The notes beneath the pieces are model-generated. The model searched no databases. It saw nothing but the letters and a program-made list of their open reading frames with translations, and was not told where the DNA came from. From Oceanospirillaceae bacterium (GTDB taxonomy: Bacteria > Pseudomonadota > Gammaproteobacteria > Pseudomonadales > Balneatricaceae), in contig JABSRB010000003.1 of assembly GCA_013215375.1 (NCBI GenBank), positions 1 through 64,000 of the forward strand: DNA of 64,000 bases, read 5' to 3'. Every line of letters begins with the position of its first letter. Position 1 is the stretch's first letter. Both the position numbers and the translations under genes were made by a program. Of the stretch, positions 25,838 through 34,893 are shown piece after piece.

Positions 25838-28800
25838 CTAAGCCGCTAACATTTTCAATAACTGCTCTACTGCATTGAAACGATCTTCAGGTCCTGGCAT
25901 CGGTAAAATGAATTTAAGTTGGCTTGCTCCTGCCAATTTAAAACGCTTAGGCTGTTTTTGTACTAAATCGACCAAAATCATCGGATTAATATTGGTATCG
26001 GGCGAGAACTCAATGTGACCGCTACCGGCACCTGCATCAATCTTAGTGATTTGTAAGGCGTCTGCTTGATGTTTGAGGGCGGTGATGCGAAACAGATTTT
26101 TACTGGCCTCTGGTAATAATCCAAAACGGTCGATCATTTCTATTTGTAACTCTCTTAATTCCGTATCGTTTTTACTGCTCGAAATACGTTTGTACATCAC
26201 TAAACGACTATGTACATCAGGTAGGTAATCGTCTGGAATTAAGGCGGGAATGTGTAGGTTTACCTCACTGCCGAATTGCAGCGGCTTATCTAAATTTGGG
26301 GTCTTGCCTTCACGTATAGCCTCTATCGCCTGCTCTAGCATCTCCATGTACAAGGTAAAACCTATTCCTTGAATTTGGCCGCTTTGATCGTCACCGAGTA
26401 ATTCGCCGGCACCGCGAATTTCCAAATCGTGGCTGGCTAAGGTAAAGCCAGCGCCTAAGTCGGTGGCTTCAGCAATGGCATCTAAACGCTTTTTGGCGTC
26501 TTTACTGATCGCTTTTAAAGAGGGCGTGAGTAAGTAAGCGTAAGCTTGGTGGTGGGAGCGTCCTACCCGGCCGCGCAGTTGGTGTAATTGCGCCAAACCA
26601 AATTTGTCGGCGCGCTCAATGATGATGGTATTGGCATTGGGGACATCGATCCCAGTTTCGATGATGGTGGTACACAATAGAACGTTGAAGCGCTTGTGAT
26701 AAAAATCGGACATAACTTGTTCGAGCTGGCGCTCACGCATTTGACCGTGACCTACAGCGATACGTGCCTCAGGGACTAACTCGGCTAAGTCACGGGCCAT
26801 CTTATCGATGGTTTTTACTTCGTTGTGCAAGATATATACTTGGCCGCCACGTAGTAGCTCGCGCAATATAGCCTCTTTAATAATGCCAGGATCTGACTCG
26901 CGGACAAAGGTGTTGACCGACAGGCGTCGCGCGGGTGGGGTGGCAATAATAGATAGGTCTCGCATCCCAGACATCGCCATATTAAGTGTGCGTGGAATAG
27001 GGGTGGCGGTCATAGTAAGGATGTCGACTTCAGAGCGCATCGATTTTAAACGCTCTTTTTGCTGTACGCCAAAGCGATGTTCTTCATCGATGATGACTAA
27101 TCCAAGGCGACCAAAAACAACATCTTTTTGGATCAGCTTATGTGTGCCGATAATGATGTCTACGTTGCCCGCTTTTAGTTTTGCTAAGGTAATGCCTTGC
27201 TCCTTGGCAGTCTTGAAGCGGGAGACAATATCAATGTTGATAGCCATGTCGGCAAATCTATCGTTGAAGTTTTCAAAGTGCTGCTGTGCCAATAAGGTGG
27301 TAGGTACTAGAATGGCGACTTGTTTGCCCGATTGCACCGCAATGAAAGCAGCGCGCATCGCGACTTCCGTTTTACCAAAACCTACATCACCACAGATAAG
27401 GCGATCCATCGGTTGGTGAGAAGTCATGTCATTGATCACTGATTCAATGGCAAGCGCTTGATCGGGCGTTTCCTCAAAGGGGAAGTTGGCGGCGAAGCGC
27501 TGGTATTCTAAATCGGGTTTATCAAAGGAAAAACCTTTGCGCGCAGCGCGTCTGGCGTAAATGCTGAGTAGTTCAGCAGCGGTGTCGCGGATTTTTTCCG
27601 CCGCTTTTCTCCTAGCCTTGCTCCACTGTTCTGTTCCCAAGCGGTGTAAGGGTGCCAGTTCGTCGCTGCTGCCAGAATAGCGACTGATCAGATGCAAGTT
27701 GGCGACCGGCACATAGAGGGTTGCATCATTGGCATAACTTAATTTTACAAATTCATTACTCTGATCGTCGATGACAATCGTTTCTAGTCCTAAATAGCGA
27801 CCAACCCCGTGATCTATATGCACTACAGGGGAGTGCAATTGCAATTCCGTTAAATTGCGCACCACCAAGTCTGATTGAACCTTTTGCTTGCTGCGACGGC
27901 GCTGTTGAAATACTTGATGGCCAAAGAGTTGCGATTCGCTAATCACTTCCCATTGTTTAGGTGCGCTAAAACCGCGAGTTAAAGGGAAGATGCAAATGGA
28001 TATTTTTGCTTTCGAGTCAACAAATTGCTGCCAGCTATCGACTTGCTTTGGCTTGACTTTGATGCGCGCAAATAACTCTAATAGCGCTTCACGGCGCCCT
28101 GCGGACTCGGCGCAAAATAGAATTCGACTATCACTATGACTTTCTAGATGTCGCTCGAGCGCATTTAAGGGTTGTATGCTTTGTGCCTCGACACTCAGCG
28201 TTGCGGGTAATTGACAAGCGAGATTACTGCGTCCAGCACCTTCGACTGTGGCTGTGCTGAATTGTAGCTTGCGGAATGTTTTTAGTGATCCCATGAACTC
28301 ATTGGCATTTAAAAACAGGGCGCTGGGTTCTAAAATGGGGTTTTCTATATCGTGACGGCGATCTTCGTAGCGCGCAGTGGCGTCTTGCCAAAATTCTTGG
28401 CATTTACTCTCCAATGCTCCCTCGTTAATGATCAAGGTGTTATCAGGCAAGTAATCAAATAAGGTATTGGTATGATCAAAAAATAACGGCAGATAATATT
28501 CGATTCCCGCTGGGGCAAAACCGTTGCTGACATCTTGATAGGTTGGGCAGTTTTTAACACTGACATCAAAGCGCTCGCGCCACTGCCTTTTAAATAAACT
28601 AATAGCACTCTCGGTGAGAGGAAATTCACGCGCGGGCAATAAGTTGATCTCATCGATCTTTTCAATAGAGCGCTGTGTTTCTGGATCAAAAGTACGCAGA
28701 CTGTCTACTTCATCGTCAAATAAGTCGATGCGAAAGGGCTGTTGGCTGCCCATGGGGAATAAATCAATAATCGAACCACGAAAAGCGAACTCGCCGTGAG

Positions 28801-29290
28801 AAAACACACTGTCAACAGCGACATATCCCGCTTGAGTCAATTGCATGCGCAACTTATCAATGTCGATACTTTGACCGCGTTTAACCAATAAAGTATTGGC
28901 GCTTAAAAATTCTTTGGGAACAATACGGTGCATTAGCGTGCTGACTGGCACGATGATAATGCCCTGTTTGATCAGTGGTAGTTGATGCAGGCTGCTCAAC
29001 CTGTTGGAAATAATGTCTTGGTGCGGTGAAAAATTATCATAGGGAAGAGTTTCCCAATCGGGGAAAGGTAAAATTTGCACACCTTGATCAGCTGCAAAAA
29101 AGTTAATTTCACCTTCTAAGATTAAAGCGCTGCTAGTATCTCGACAAATAACAACGGTTAATCCCTGCTGTTGCTTAGCAGCTTGTGCAATTAACCAGCC
29201 GGCACTGGCTCCCTCAACACCGCCGAGCCATTTTGTGTCGCCATTTTTAACCGGTAAAGTAAACGCAAGCTTTGTCAATTTATTCCCCAA
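25838..29290 (-). CDS. mfd: transcription-repair coupling factor
   Basis: Mfd (about 1150 residues) frees RNA polymerase stalled at DNA damage and recruits UvrA. In order: UvrB-like N-terminal domains (to about 340), the CarD-like RNA polymerase interaction domain (about 480-560, VVHIDHGVGRYLG), the helicase motor with Walker A GDVGFGKTEVA and motif II DEEHRFG, the translocation motif RGRVGRSHHQAYAY, and the C-terminal TRCF domain. The start at 29290 is TTG without a good ribosome site. A second TTG at 29278 has GGGGA five bases before it and may be the true start; no ATG is available. It is monocistronic and convergent with the cytochrome genes. Confidence 0.93.
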   Translation of the reverse strand: MGNKLTKLAFTLPVKNGDTKWLGGVEGASAGWLIAQAAKQQQGLTVVICRDTSSALILEGEINFFAADQGVQILPFPDWETLPYDNFSPHQDIISNRLSSLHQLPLIKQGIIIVPVSTLMHRIVPKEFLSANTLLVKRGQSIDIDKLRMQLTQAGYVAVDSVFSHGEFAFRGSIIDLFPMGSQQPFRIDLFDDEVDSLRTFDPETQRSIEKIDEINLLPAREFPLTESAISLFKRQWRERFDVSVKNCPTYQDVSNGFAPAGIEYYLPLFFDHTNTLFDYLPDNTLIINEGALESKCQEFWQDATARYEDRRHDIENPILEPSALFLNANEFMGSLKTFRKLQFSTATVEGAGRSNLACQLPATLSVEAQSIQPLNALERHLESHSDSRILFCAESAGRREALLELFARIKVKPKQVDSWQQFVDSKAKISICIFPLTRGFSAPKQWEVISESQLFGHQVFQQRRRSKQKVQSDLVVRNLTELQLHSPVVHIDHGVGRYLGLETIVIDDQSNEFVKLSYANDATLYVPVANLHLISRYSGSSDELAPLHRLGTEQWSKARRKAAEKIRDTAAELLSIYARRAARKGFSFDKPDLEYQRFAANFPFEETPDQALAIESVINDMTSHQPMDRLICGDVGFGKTEVAMRAAFIAVQSGKQVAILVPTTLLAQQHFENFNDRFADMAINIDIVSRFKTAKEQGITLAKLKAGNVDIIIGTHKLIQKDVVFGRLGLVIIDEEHRFGVQQKERLKSMRSEVDILTMTATPIPRTLNMAMSGMRDLSIIATPPARRLSVNTFVRESDPGIIKEAILRELLRGGQVYILHNEVKTIDKMARDLAELVPEARIAVGHGQMRERQLEQVMSDFYHKRFNVLLCTTIIETGIDVPNANTIIIERADKFGLAQLHQLRGRVGRSHHQAYAYLLTPSLKAISKDAKKRLDAIAEATDLGAGFTLASHDLEIRGAGELLGDDQSGQIQGIGFTLYMEMLEQAIEAIREGKTPNLDKPLQFGSEVNLHIPALIPDDYLPDVHSRLVMYKRISSSKNDTELRELQIEMIDRFGLLPEASKNLFRITALKHQADALQITKIDAGAGSGHIEFSPDTNINPMILVDLVQKQPKRFKLAGASQLKFILPMPGPEDRFNAVEQLLKMLAA

Positions 29291-29648
29291 ATTTGTACGG
29301 TTTAGTGTGCTAGTCAGTGATTGAATAGAGATGAGTTAGGCGGCGCCTAAATCATCAAAGAGTTGGTTTTTCCCCCTCTTTGCTACTACGACTGTTTTTT
29401 GCTTTTTCACGCTTAATATACCCCCTCTTCACTGAGTGAATGCTAGCGAAGCGAGAGAGCTTAATTAATCAATAAACTTTATTTATGCGGTGCTTTGAGG
29501 CCTTATATTAAGCTAGATTGAGTGGGATTATTACTACATTTTACTAATTAACGATTATAGTCAAAAGTCATTGTCAAAGCGTTGCCCAAGCGGTCGTAAA
29601 TAGACATAATGACCGCTCAAATTATCACCAAATTTATTGGAGAATATT
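29291..29648. other. 358-bp divergent intergenic region mfd / gap
   Basis: It contains the promoters of the two divergent genes, but none clear enough to define. The 13-mer AAATTTGTACGGT at 29289-29301 also occurs at 20880-20892 in the tetR/SDR region; this may be chance. Confidence 0.4.
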
Positions 29649-31085
29649 GTGAGTCGAGAGCAAGTTTTTTCAGCGTGGAAGCAGCGTGAAGCCTTAACCG
29701 AGAAAATGGTTCCACTGGTCGGAGAATTGTTTCGAGAGCATAATGTAGAGACGTCTGTGTTTGGTCGTCTGTTAGTTAAGCGTTCAGTTATTGATATTTT
29801 AAAGGCGCACCGTTTTGGGCGCCAGATCGAAAGTAAAGAACTCACTGTTGATGATACTTATCCCGTATTAAAAAACTTATCAGAGATGAAAATAAAAAAT
29901 GCGCATGTAGATATAGCAAAGTTAGCGGTTAAATATCGCGAGCAGAGCGAGCATGCGGATTTAATGTCTTTTATGAGTGCAGAGTTAGCCCCTGCTGTTG
30001 CGGATAATAATGCCGGTGCTACAGACGTGGTGTTGTATGGCTTCGGACGTATTGGCCGTTTACTTGCCCGGCTGTTACTTGAGCAGACTGGCGGTGGCAG
30101 CGGCTTGCGTTTAAGTGCCATTGTAGTACGTAAAGGCAAGGCGAAATTTGATTTAGAAAAACGTGCCAGCTTGCTGCGTCGCGACTCTGTTCACGGTGCT
30201 TTTAAGGGCAATATCACGGTTGATGAAGAAAATCATGCACTCATCGCCAATGGTAATTTGATTAAGATTATTTTTGCCAATAGTCCCGATGAAGTTGATT
30301 ACACTAAACATGGCATTAACAATGCGCTAGTGATTGATAATACCGGTATTTGGCGTGATGAAGAGAGTCTAAATCAGCACCTTAAGTGTCCAGGTGTGGC
30401 TAAAGTATTACTGACAGCGCCGGGCAAGGGCATTAAAAATATCGTCATGGGTGTTAACCAAGACGACGTATTAGATGAAGATAATATCGTCTCTGCCGCC
30501 TCTTGCACCACCAACGCTATCACGCCAGTACTCAAGGCAATGTGTGATGAGTACGGTGTCGTCAATGGCCACGTCGAGACTATTCACTCATTTACCAATG
30601 ATCAGAACTTAATTGATAATTACCACAAAGGTGATCGTCGTGGCCGCGCCGCCACACTGAACATGGTGATTACTGAAACGGGTGCTGCTAAGGCTGTTTC
30701 TAAAGCGCTGCCAGAAATGGAAGGCAAGCTGTCTGGTAGCTCTATTCGTGTGCCTACTCCCAACGTCTCTATCGCTATTCTAAATTTGAACTTAGAAAAA
30801 GCAGCGGATAAAGAGAGTTTGAACGAGTTTTTACGCAATACTGCTCAGCACTCTAGTTTGCAAAAGCAAATTGGTTACAGCATTTCACCAGAAGCCGTAT
30901 CGACCGATTTTGTAGGTTCACGCTCGGCAGGTACTGTGGATGCTCTGGCTACCATTGCTGAAGGTGGTAAGAGCTGTGTGCTCTACGTTTGGTATGACAA
31001 TGAGTTTGGTTACAGCTGTCAGGTGATGCGCTTGGCAAAACGTATGACTAGACACACATTGCAGGCATATCCTATAGAGGACTAA
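29649..31085 (+). CDS. gap: glyceraldehyde-3-phosphate dehydrogenase, long form
   Basis: About 478 residues. The frame opens at TTG 29637, but GGAG at 29639-29642 sits correctly before GTG 29649, so I start there. The first 125 or so residues are an extra helical domain not found in classical 335-residue GAPDH; such long GAPDHs are known in gammaproteobacteria. The NAD-binding fold starts at VVLYGFGRIGRLLARLL. The catalytic cysteine is in ASCTTNAITP (about 284-293), and the histidine and phosphate-binding residues follow in HSFTNDQ and GRAATLNM. It acts in cytoplasmic glycolysis or gluconeogenesis. A strong terminator follows. Confidence 0.92.
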   Translation: MSREQVFSAWKQREALTEKMVPLVGELFREHNVETSVFGRLLVKRSVIDILKAHRFGRQIESKELTVDDTYPVLKNLSEMKIKNAHVDIAKLAVKYREQSEHADLMSFMSAELAPAVADNNAGATDVVLYGFGRIGRLLARLLLEQTGGGSGLRLSAIVVRKGKAKFDLEKRASLLRRDSVHGAFKGNITVDEENHALIANGNLIKIIFANSPDEVDYTKHGINNALVIDNTGIWRDEESLNQHLKCPGVAKVLLTAPGKGIKNIVMGVNQDDVLDEDNIVSAASCTTNAITPVLKAMCDEYGVVNGHVETIHSFTNDQNLIDNYHKGDRRGRAATLNMVITETGAAKAVSKALPEMEGKLSGSSIRVPTPNVSIAILNLNLEKAADKESLNEFLRNTAQHSSLQKQIGYSISPEAVSTDFVGSRSAGTVDALATIAEGGKSCVLYVWYDNEFGYSCQVMRLAKRMTRHTLQAYPIED

Positions 31086-31176
31086 CCTTATTAAAAGAGG
31101 CTTTAACATAGCGGCTGACGTTCTATAACTTCGCTATGTTTTGTAACAGTTTCTGAGTATTAAGACTAAAATAATA

Positions 31177-31208
31177 AACGCGCTCTTAAATTAGCGCGTT
31201 TTTTTTGT
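31177..31208 (+). terminator. intrinsic terminator after gap
   Basis: An 8-bp GC-rich stem, AACGCGCT / AGCGCGTT, with an 8-base loop and a run of ten T (31199-31208). It is 92 bp after the gap stop. Confidence 0.88.
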
Positions 31209-31338
31209 TTTTAAAATACCCTTTAGAATAAATTCAGTTTCCGTAAAGTGTTGATGTTGTTTAATAAACCCTCTTAAAATGGTCGAGATTTGAAGCATCT
31301 TGCCAATCACATCAGCAGTAATTTCAGGGAATGTAATA

Positions 31339-31785
31339 ATGAGCAGTACCAGTGGCAAATCAAAACCTATTTGGATCGTAATAGGGGCGCTATTAGTGAT
31401 TGTTTTAGTGTTTTTTTTATTAAATAAACAACAGTTTATAGACAGTGACGTGAGTGGGGCGCAAATACAGCTGGGCGATAAATCCAATAGTAACTTCCAA
31501 ATAGTCGTTTATTATTTCCCAGAAAAAGAGTCCGAAGCGCAAGCTCTCACTTATTACTTTAAAGAGCATGGTTATAATATTTCGATGCAACCCGCTGCCA
31601 ATGAACCGGCATTAACGGGTTCTAAAAAATCACCTAGTCATATATTTTTCAATCGTAGTGAAATAGATAAGGCTATGAAAATCAAGTCGCTTATAGAGGA
31701 TGTGATTGGAAAATCGGTGAACGCTTATCGCTTTCACGAGGAGCAAACCGACCCTTCTATGATGATGGTGTTTACCGCCCACTAA
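31339..31785 (+). CDS. single-pass membrane protein, unknown function
   Basis: The open frame starts at a TTG (31300), but ATG 31339 has CAGGGA upstream and gives a natural N-terminus, so about 148 residues. One membrane helix lies at about 11-31 (IWIVIGALLVIVLVFFLL), followed by a periplasmic part of about 115 residues. The alternating-strand pattern (FQIVVYYFP, then ALTYYFKEHGYNI, then SHIFFNR) resembles small SPOR- or LytR_C-like domains, but I cannot assign it. It stands between the gap terminator and the EAL-GGDEF gene on the same strand. Confidence 0.6.
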   Translation: MSSTSGKSKPIWIVIGALLVIVLVFFLLNKQQFIDSDVSGAQIQLGDKSNSNFQIVVYYFPEKESEAQALTYYFKEHGYNISMQPAANEPALTGSKKSPSHIFFNRSEIDKAMKIKSLIEDVIGKSVNAYRFHEEQTDPSMMMVFTAH

Positions 31786-31885
31786 AAGACATGTCAATGT
31801 CTCTTATGCGGTGCAGTGTCATTAAATTGTAATATAAATGTCATTTAATCTAGCTATCGATTTAGTAAAGATAGGTAGTATTTTA

Positions 31886-33661
31886 ATGTTAGATCAATTA
31901 AAAATAATTCTTGAAACGCGTTCCATCACCAGTTTGTATCAGCCCATCGTTGATAAACATAGCGGCGAAATTTTTGCGTATGAAGCATTGAGCCGCGGTC
32001 CCTCTGATAGTCCTCTGCACTCGCCAACGCAATTGTTTGAGCAGGCCAGAAAATATAACTTGCTCAGCGAAATAGAATCTTTGTGCCGCGAAAAAGCGGC
32101 GACAGGTTTTGTTGAGCAATGCCTTCCCGGCAAACTTTTTATTAATATAACGCCACAGTCATTAGCGCAAGCGGGTCATCAAGAGGGTCAGACCTTAAAG
32201 CTGTTAAGTGATTTAAAACTGGATTGCTCTCAAGTGGTTATCGAGTTGACTGAGCAGTTTCCAAGTACCGATGAAGGCCTGTTATTAAATGCGCTGAAAC
32301 ATTATCAAAAAATGGGCTTGTCCATCGCACTGGATGATTTAGGTGCTGGTTACTCTTCATTGCGATTATGGTCTAAGTCGCGTCCCGAGTTTGTGAAAAT
32401 AGACCGTCACTTTATCCAAGATATTGATCAAGATTTAATTAAACAGGAGTTTGTGCGCTCTTTTGTGGAAATTGCCAAATCTATGCAGTGTAAGGTGATT
32501 GCTGAGGGGGTGGAAACGCAGGCAGAGTATCGCTATCTATCAAAATTAAGCATTGATTATTTTCAGGGCTATTATTTTTGTAAGCCCCAGGCAAGGCCGC
32601 CGCTTAAAGTAGATATCCTGCCTATCGCTAAAGAATCTGGCACAGCGGGTATTAAACAACCAAGTGCCGATAATCTTACAGTGCATACGATTAGCGTTGA
32701 TGCGGAGCATAGTGTGGAACAACTGGCGAATATTTTTCAGGATAAGCCCTATATCAACTCCATCGCGGTGGTAGAGACGCAGCGTGTTTTGGGGTTGGTG
32801 AGCAGAAGCGCGGTTCAGGGAAAGTTGAGTCGACCCTTTGGTCGCGATTTGTTTTCAAAGAAAAAAGCCAGTGAAGTGGTGATGTTCAATCAGCCTTTAA
32901 TAGTAGATGCTGGCCTGAGTATAGAGCAGGTTAGTCGACTGGTGACTTCTAGAGCGCGTTATTGTCAGGAAGATGATTTTGTTATTTGCCGTGAAAATCA
33001 GTTTGTGGGCATAGGGCATGTGATCGATCTGCTTAAGCAAGTCACGGAGTTACAGTTGAGCCAGGCTAGGCACGCGAATCCCTTAACATTACTTCCGGGT
33101 TTGGTTGCCGTCAATGATTGTATTGATCAGTTGGTTAGCAGTGGCAATGAATTTGTCGTGGTGCATTTTGATATCGATAACTTTAAACCTTTTAATGATG
33201 TCTACGGCTTTGCCAAAGGAGACCAAGTAATCCTAGCGTTGGGAATGAGTTTGCAAAAAAACTATAGCCTTGAGCGCGATACTATTGGTCATATTGGCGG
33301 GGATGACTTCATCGCTATATATAACAGTAAAGACTGGTTTGAGTATGTTAAAAATGCGGTAAGCTGCTTTGATAAAATGGTTAAGGGGTTTTATTTACCC
33401 CAGCATTTGAAGTCGGGTGGGTTTAGTAGTGAGGACCGCTATGGGGTTTCACGTTTTCATCCGATAGCGTCCCTGTCTATTGCTGCGGTAGAGGTAAAGA
33501 GTGGCGCCGATATGGATCACTTTGAAATATCTTCTAGATTATCGCCACTTAAACACGCTGCTAAAAGTCACTCGGGGAATGTAGTTGTTATCAATCGAGC
33601 GGATAATTACCATTTGCTGGTTGATAATAATCTGCTGGAACCAATGGAGAGGAGCCAATAG
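31886..33661 (+). CDS. EAL-CBS-GGDEF cyclic-di-GMP signalling protein
   Basis: About 591 residues from ATG 31886; the frame is open from 31838, but that ATG lacks a ribosome site. The order is EAL phosphodiesterase (about 5-245), a CBS pair (about 265-400), then GGDEF (about 420-580), the reverse of the common GGDEF-EAL order. The EAL residues look intact: YEALSR, NITPQS, ELTEQ, DDLGAGYSSL, KIDRHF, EGVET and the QGYYF end. The cyclase motif is GGDDF, and the inhibitory RxxD site is not conserved. I expect c-di-GMP breakdown tuned by an adenosyl ligand at the CBS pair. No membrane segment. Confidence 0.85.
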   Translation: MLDQLKIILETRSITSLYQPIVDKHSGEIFAYEALSRGPSDSPLHSPTQLFEQARKYNLLSEIESLCREKAATGFVEQCLPGKLFINITPQSLAQAGHQEGQTLKLLSDLKLDCSQVVIELTEQFPSTDEGLLLNALKHYQKMGLSIALDDLGAGYSSLRLWSKSRPEFVKIDRHFIQDIDQDLIKQEFVRSFVEIAKSMQCKVIAEGVETQAEYRYLSKLSIDYFQGYYFCKPQARPPLKVDILPIAKESGTAGIKQPSADNLTVHTISVDAEHSVEQLANIFQDKPYINSIAVVETQRVLGLVSRSAVQGKLSRPFGRDLFSKKKASEVVMFNQPLIVDAGLSIEQVSRLVTSRARYCQEDDFVICRENQFVGIGHVIDLLKQVTELQLSQARHANPLTLLPGLVAVNDCIDQLVSSGNEFVVVHFDIDNFKPFNDVYGFAKGDQVILALGMSLQKNYSLERDTIGHIGGDDFIAIYNSKDWFEYVKNAVSCFDKMVKGFYLPQHLKSGGFSSEDRYGVSRFHPIASLSIAAVEVKSGADMDHFEISSRLSPLKHAAKSHSGNVVVINRADNYHLLVDNNLLEPMERSQ

Positions 33662-34281
33662 CCGTTTGATAAATGGGTTCTGCAAAGATGAATTAGGTAC
33701 AGCCTAATTCATCCAAGTTTAATTTATAGCACCTAATGGCGGCTCAAGATTGTTCTCTTTTGCTAATATTCTATGTATGTTCTTGAGGTGGCTTTGTTTG
33801 ATGGTTATACAGAGCTGTCAAAGAGGCAGTGACTGTGCAATAAACTGGGATCTATGAATAGAGGAGAGGTTATCAGTGCCAGCTATTGTGTTTCTCTAGT
33901 ACAAAACCAATAGCGATTAAGGGTTTAGCAAGCGGTGTAAAAACCGGCTAGAAAACTACTTCAATAGAGCAATAAAACCACGAAATTCCAGTGTTTTTTT
34001 GCTATGATTATGCGCGAAAAATTGCGCCCATCTTTTCAGTGCTTTGACTTCTTTGTGGTTAATAAGTCTTCTTTTGAGCTCGAGCCAAATATCGAATTGT
34101 ATCTATAGCTGTGTTTTTCGTTCTCGATACATGTCTATGTTACCAATGAAGGTATCTGATTGAAAAACAGGCATTTTAAAACTGTAAATAGATGGCGACA
34201 GTTTCGACTGGGCTGCCTGAAGGCCCGGATTCTCGGGATTGCTAGGTTGTTTTCCTATTTGAAAATTAAGCGATGCAATAC

Positions 34282-34310
34282 TTGCAAAAACCACATGGAA
34301 TTTCTATAGT
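34282..34310 (+). promoter_or_regulatory. sigma-70 promoter of the dcw operon
   Basis: The -35 box TTGCAA (34282-34287) and the -10 box TATAGT (34305-34310) are separated by exactly 17 bp. Transcription would start near 34317, at the first MraZ box, giving a leader of about 65 nt before mraZ. Confidence 0.7.
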
Positions 34311-34318
34311 GTAATATA

Positions 34319-34344
34319 GTGGTAAAAAGTGGGTTAATGTGGGG
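34319..34344 (+). promoter_or_regulatory. MraZ operator: three GTGG boxes with 10-bp period
   Basis: Three direct repeats, GTGGTA, GTGGGT and GTGGGG, are separated by 4-base AT spacers (AAAA and TAAT). This is the known MraZ-binding architecture (repeated TGGG-type boxes spaced one helical turn). They overlap the predicted transcription start, so MraZ would repress its own operon. Confidence 0.85.
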
Positions 34345-34382
34345 TTTTTATGTTTTTAAATGGGTTTGGTGAAGACTAAGTG

Positions 34383-34838
34383 ATGTTTCGCGGTATCAAT
34401 CCAATTAATTTGGATACTAAAGGCAGGATGGCTATCCCCTCTCGATATAGAGAGCCTTTGGCTGTGCATTGCGCGGGCCAAATGGTGGCCACTATTGATA
34501 CTGAATCACGCTGCTTGTTGCTCTACCCCATTCATGAGTGGGAAGTTATCCAGAAAAAAATTGAGGCGTTACCCAGCTTTGATAAAAATGCACGTCGAAT
34601 TCAGCGTTTGTTACTGGGTCACGCTACGGATATAGAGATGGATGCCAATGGCCGCTTGCTGTTGAGCGCTCCGCTGCGAGAATATGCGCAGTTAGAAAAG
34701 AAAATAGTTTTACTTGGTCAGGGAAAAAAGTTTGAGATATGGAGCGAGGTGCTCTGGAATCAAACGAGAGATGAATATTTACAGCTTGGTGATGCTGATA
34801 CGCAATTACCAGTTGACCTGCAATCGCTCTCGTTATAG
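34383..34838 (+). CDS. mraZ: MraZ, transcriptional regulator of the dcw operon
   Basis: A 151-residue protein made of two SpoVT/AbrB-like halves. The first starts MFRGINPINLDTKGRMAIPS and the second includes DIEMDANGRLLLSAPLREYA. It is a ring-forming DNA-binding protein that represses the dcw promoter through the boxes 39-64 bp upstream of its start. A GTG at 34380 is in frame, but ATG 34383 gives the standard N-terminus. Confidence 0.95.
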   Translation: MFRGINPINLDTKGRMAIPSRYREPLAVHCAGQMVATIDTESRCLLLYPIHEWEVIQKKIEALPSFDKNARRIQRLLLGHATDIEMDANGRLLLSAPLREYAQLEKKIVLLGQGKKFEIWSEVLWNQTRDEYLQLGDADTQLPVDLQSLSL

Positions 34839-34893
34839 CGCTAATTTAGCATAATTTAAACATCGCTGGTAATGGCGGTGAAAGGTAAAAACA

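Larger units (their letters stand above)
33662..34382. other. 721-bp region upstream of the dcw operon
   Basis: The last 100 bp hold the dcw promoter and MraZ boxes. Between 34195 and 34237 there are several overlapping short hairpins: CAGT-TTCG-ACTG (34199-34210), GGGC/GCCC (34210-34226), and CCCG/CGGG (34224-34237). I looked for rnpB, found upstream of mraZ in pseudomonads, and its conserved core is not present on either strand. No coding gene was seen. Confidence 0.5.

Noticed and set aside
26808-27419. 203-codon plus-strand frame opposite mfd
   Set aside because: It is a shadow of the mfd helicase region with low-complexity composition and no ribosome site or family motif.
29289-29301. 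13-mer AAATTTGTACGGT shared with 20880-20892 as a tandem-TetR site near mfd
   Set aside because: It lacks the TATTCAC half of the motif and mfd has no link to the island; chance is likely in AT-rich DNA.
33662-34282. RNase P RNA gene upstream of mraZ, as in pseudomonads
   Set aside because: The conserved core beginning GAGGAAAGTCCGGGC was not found on either strand.
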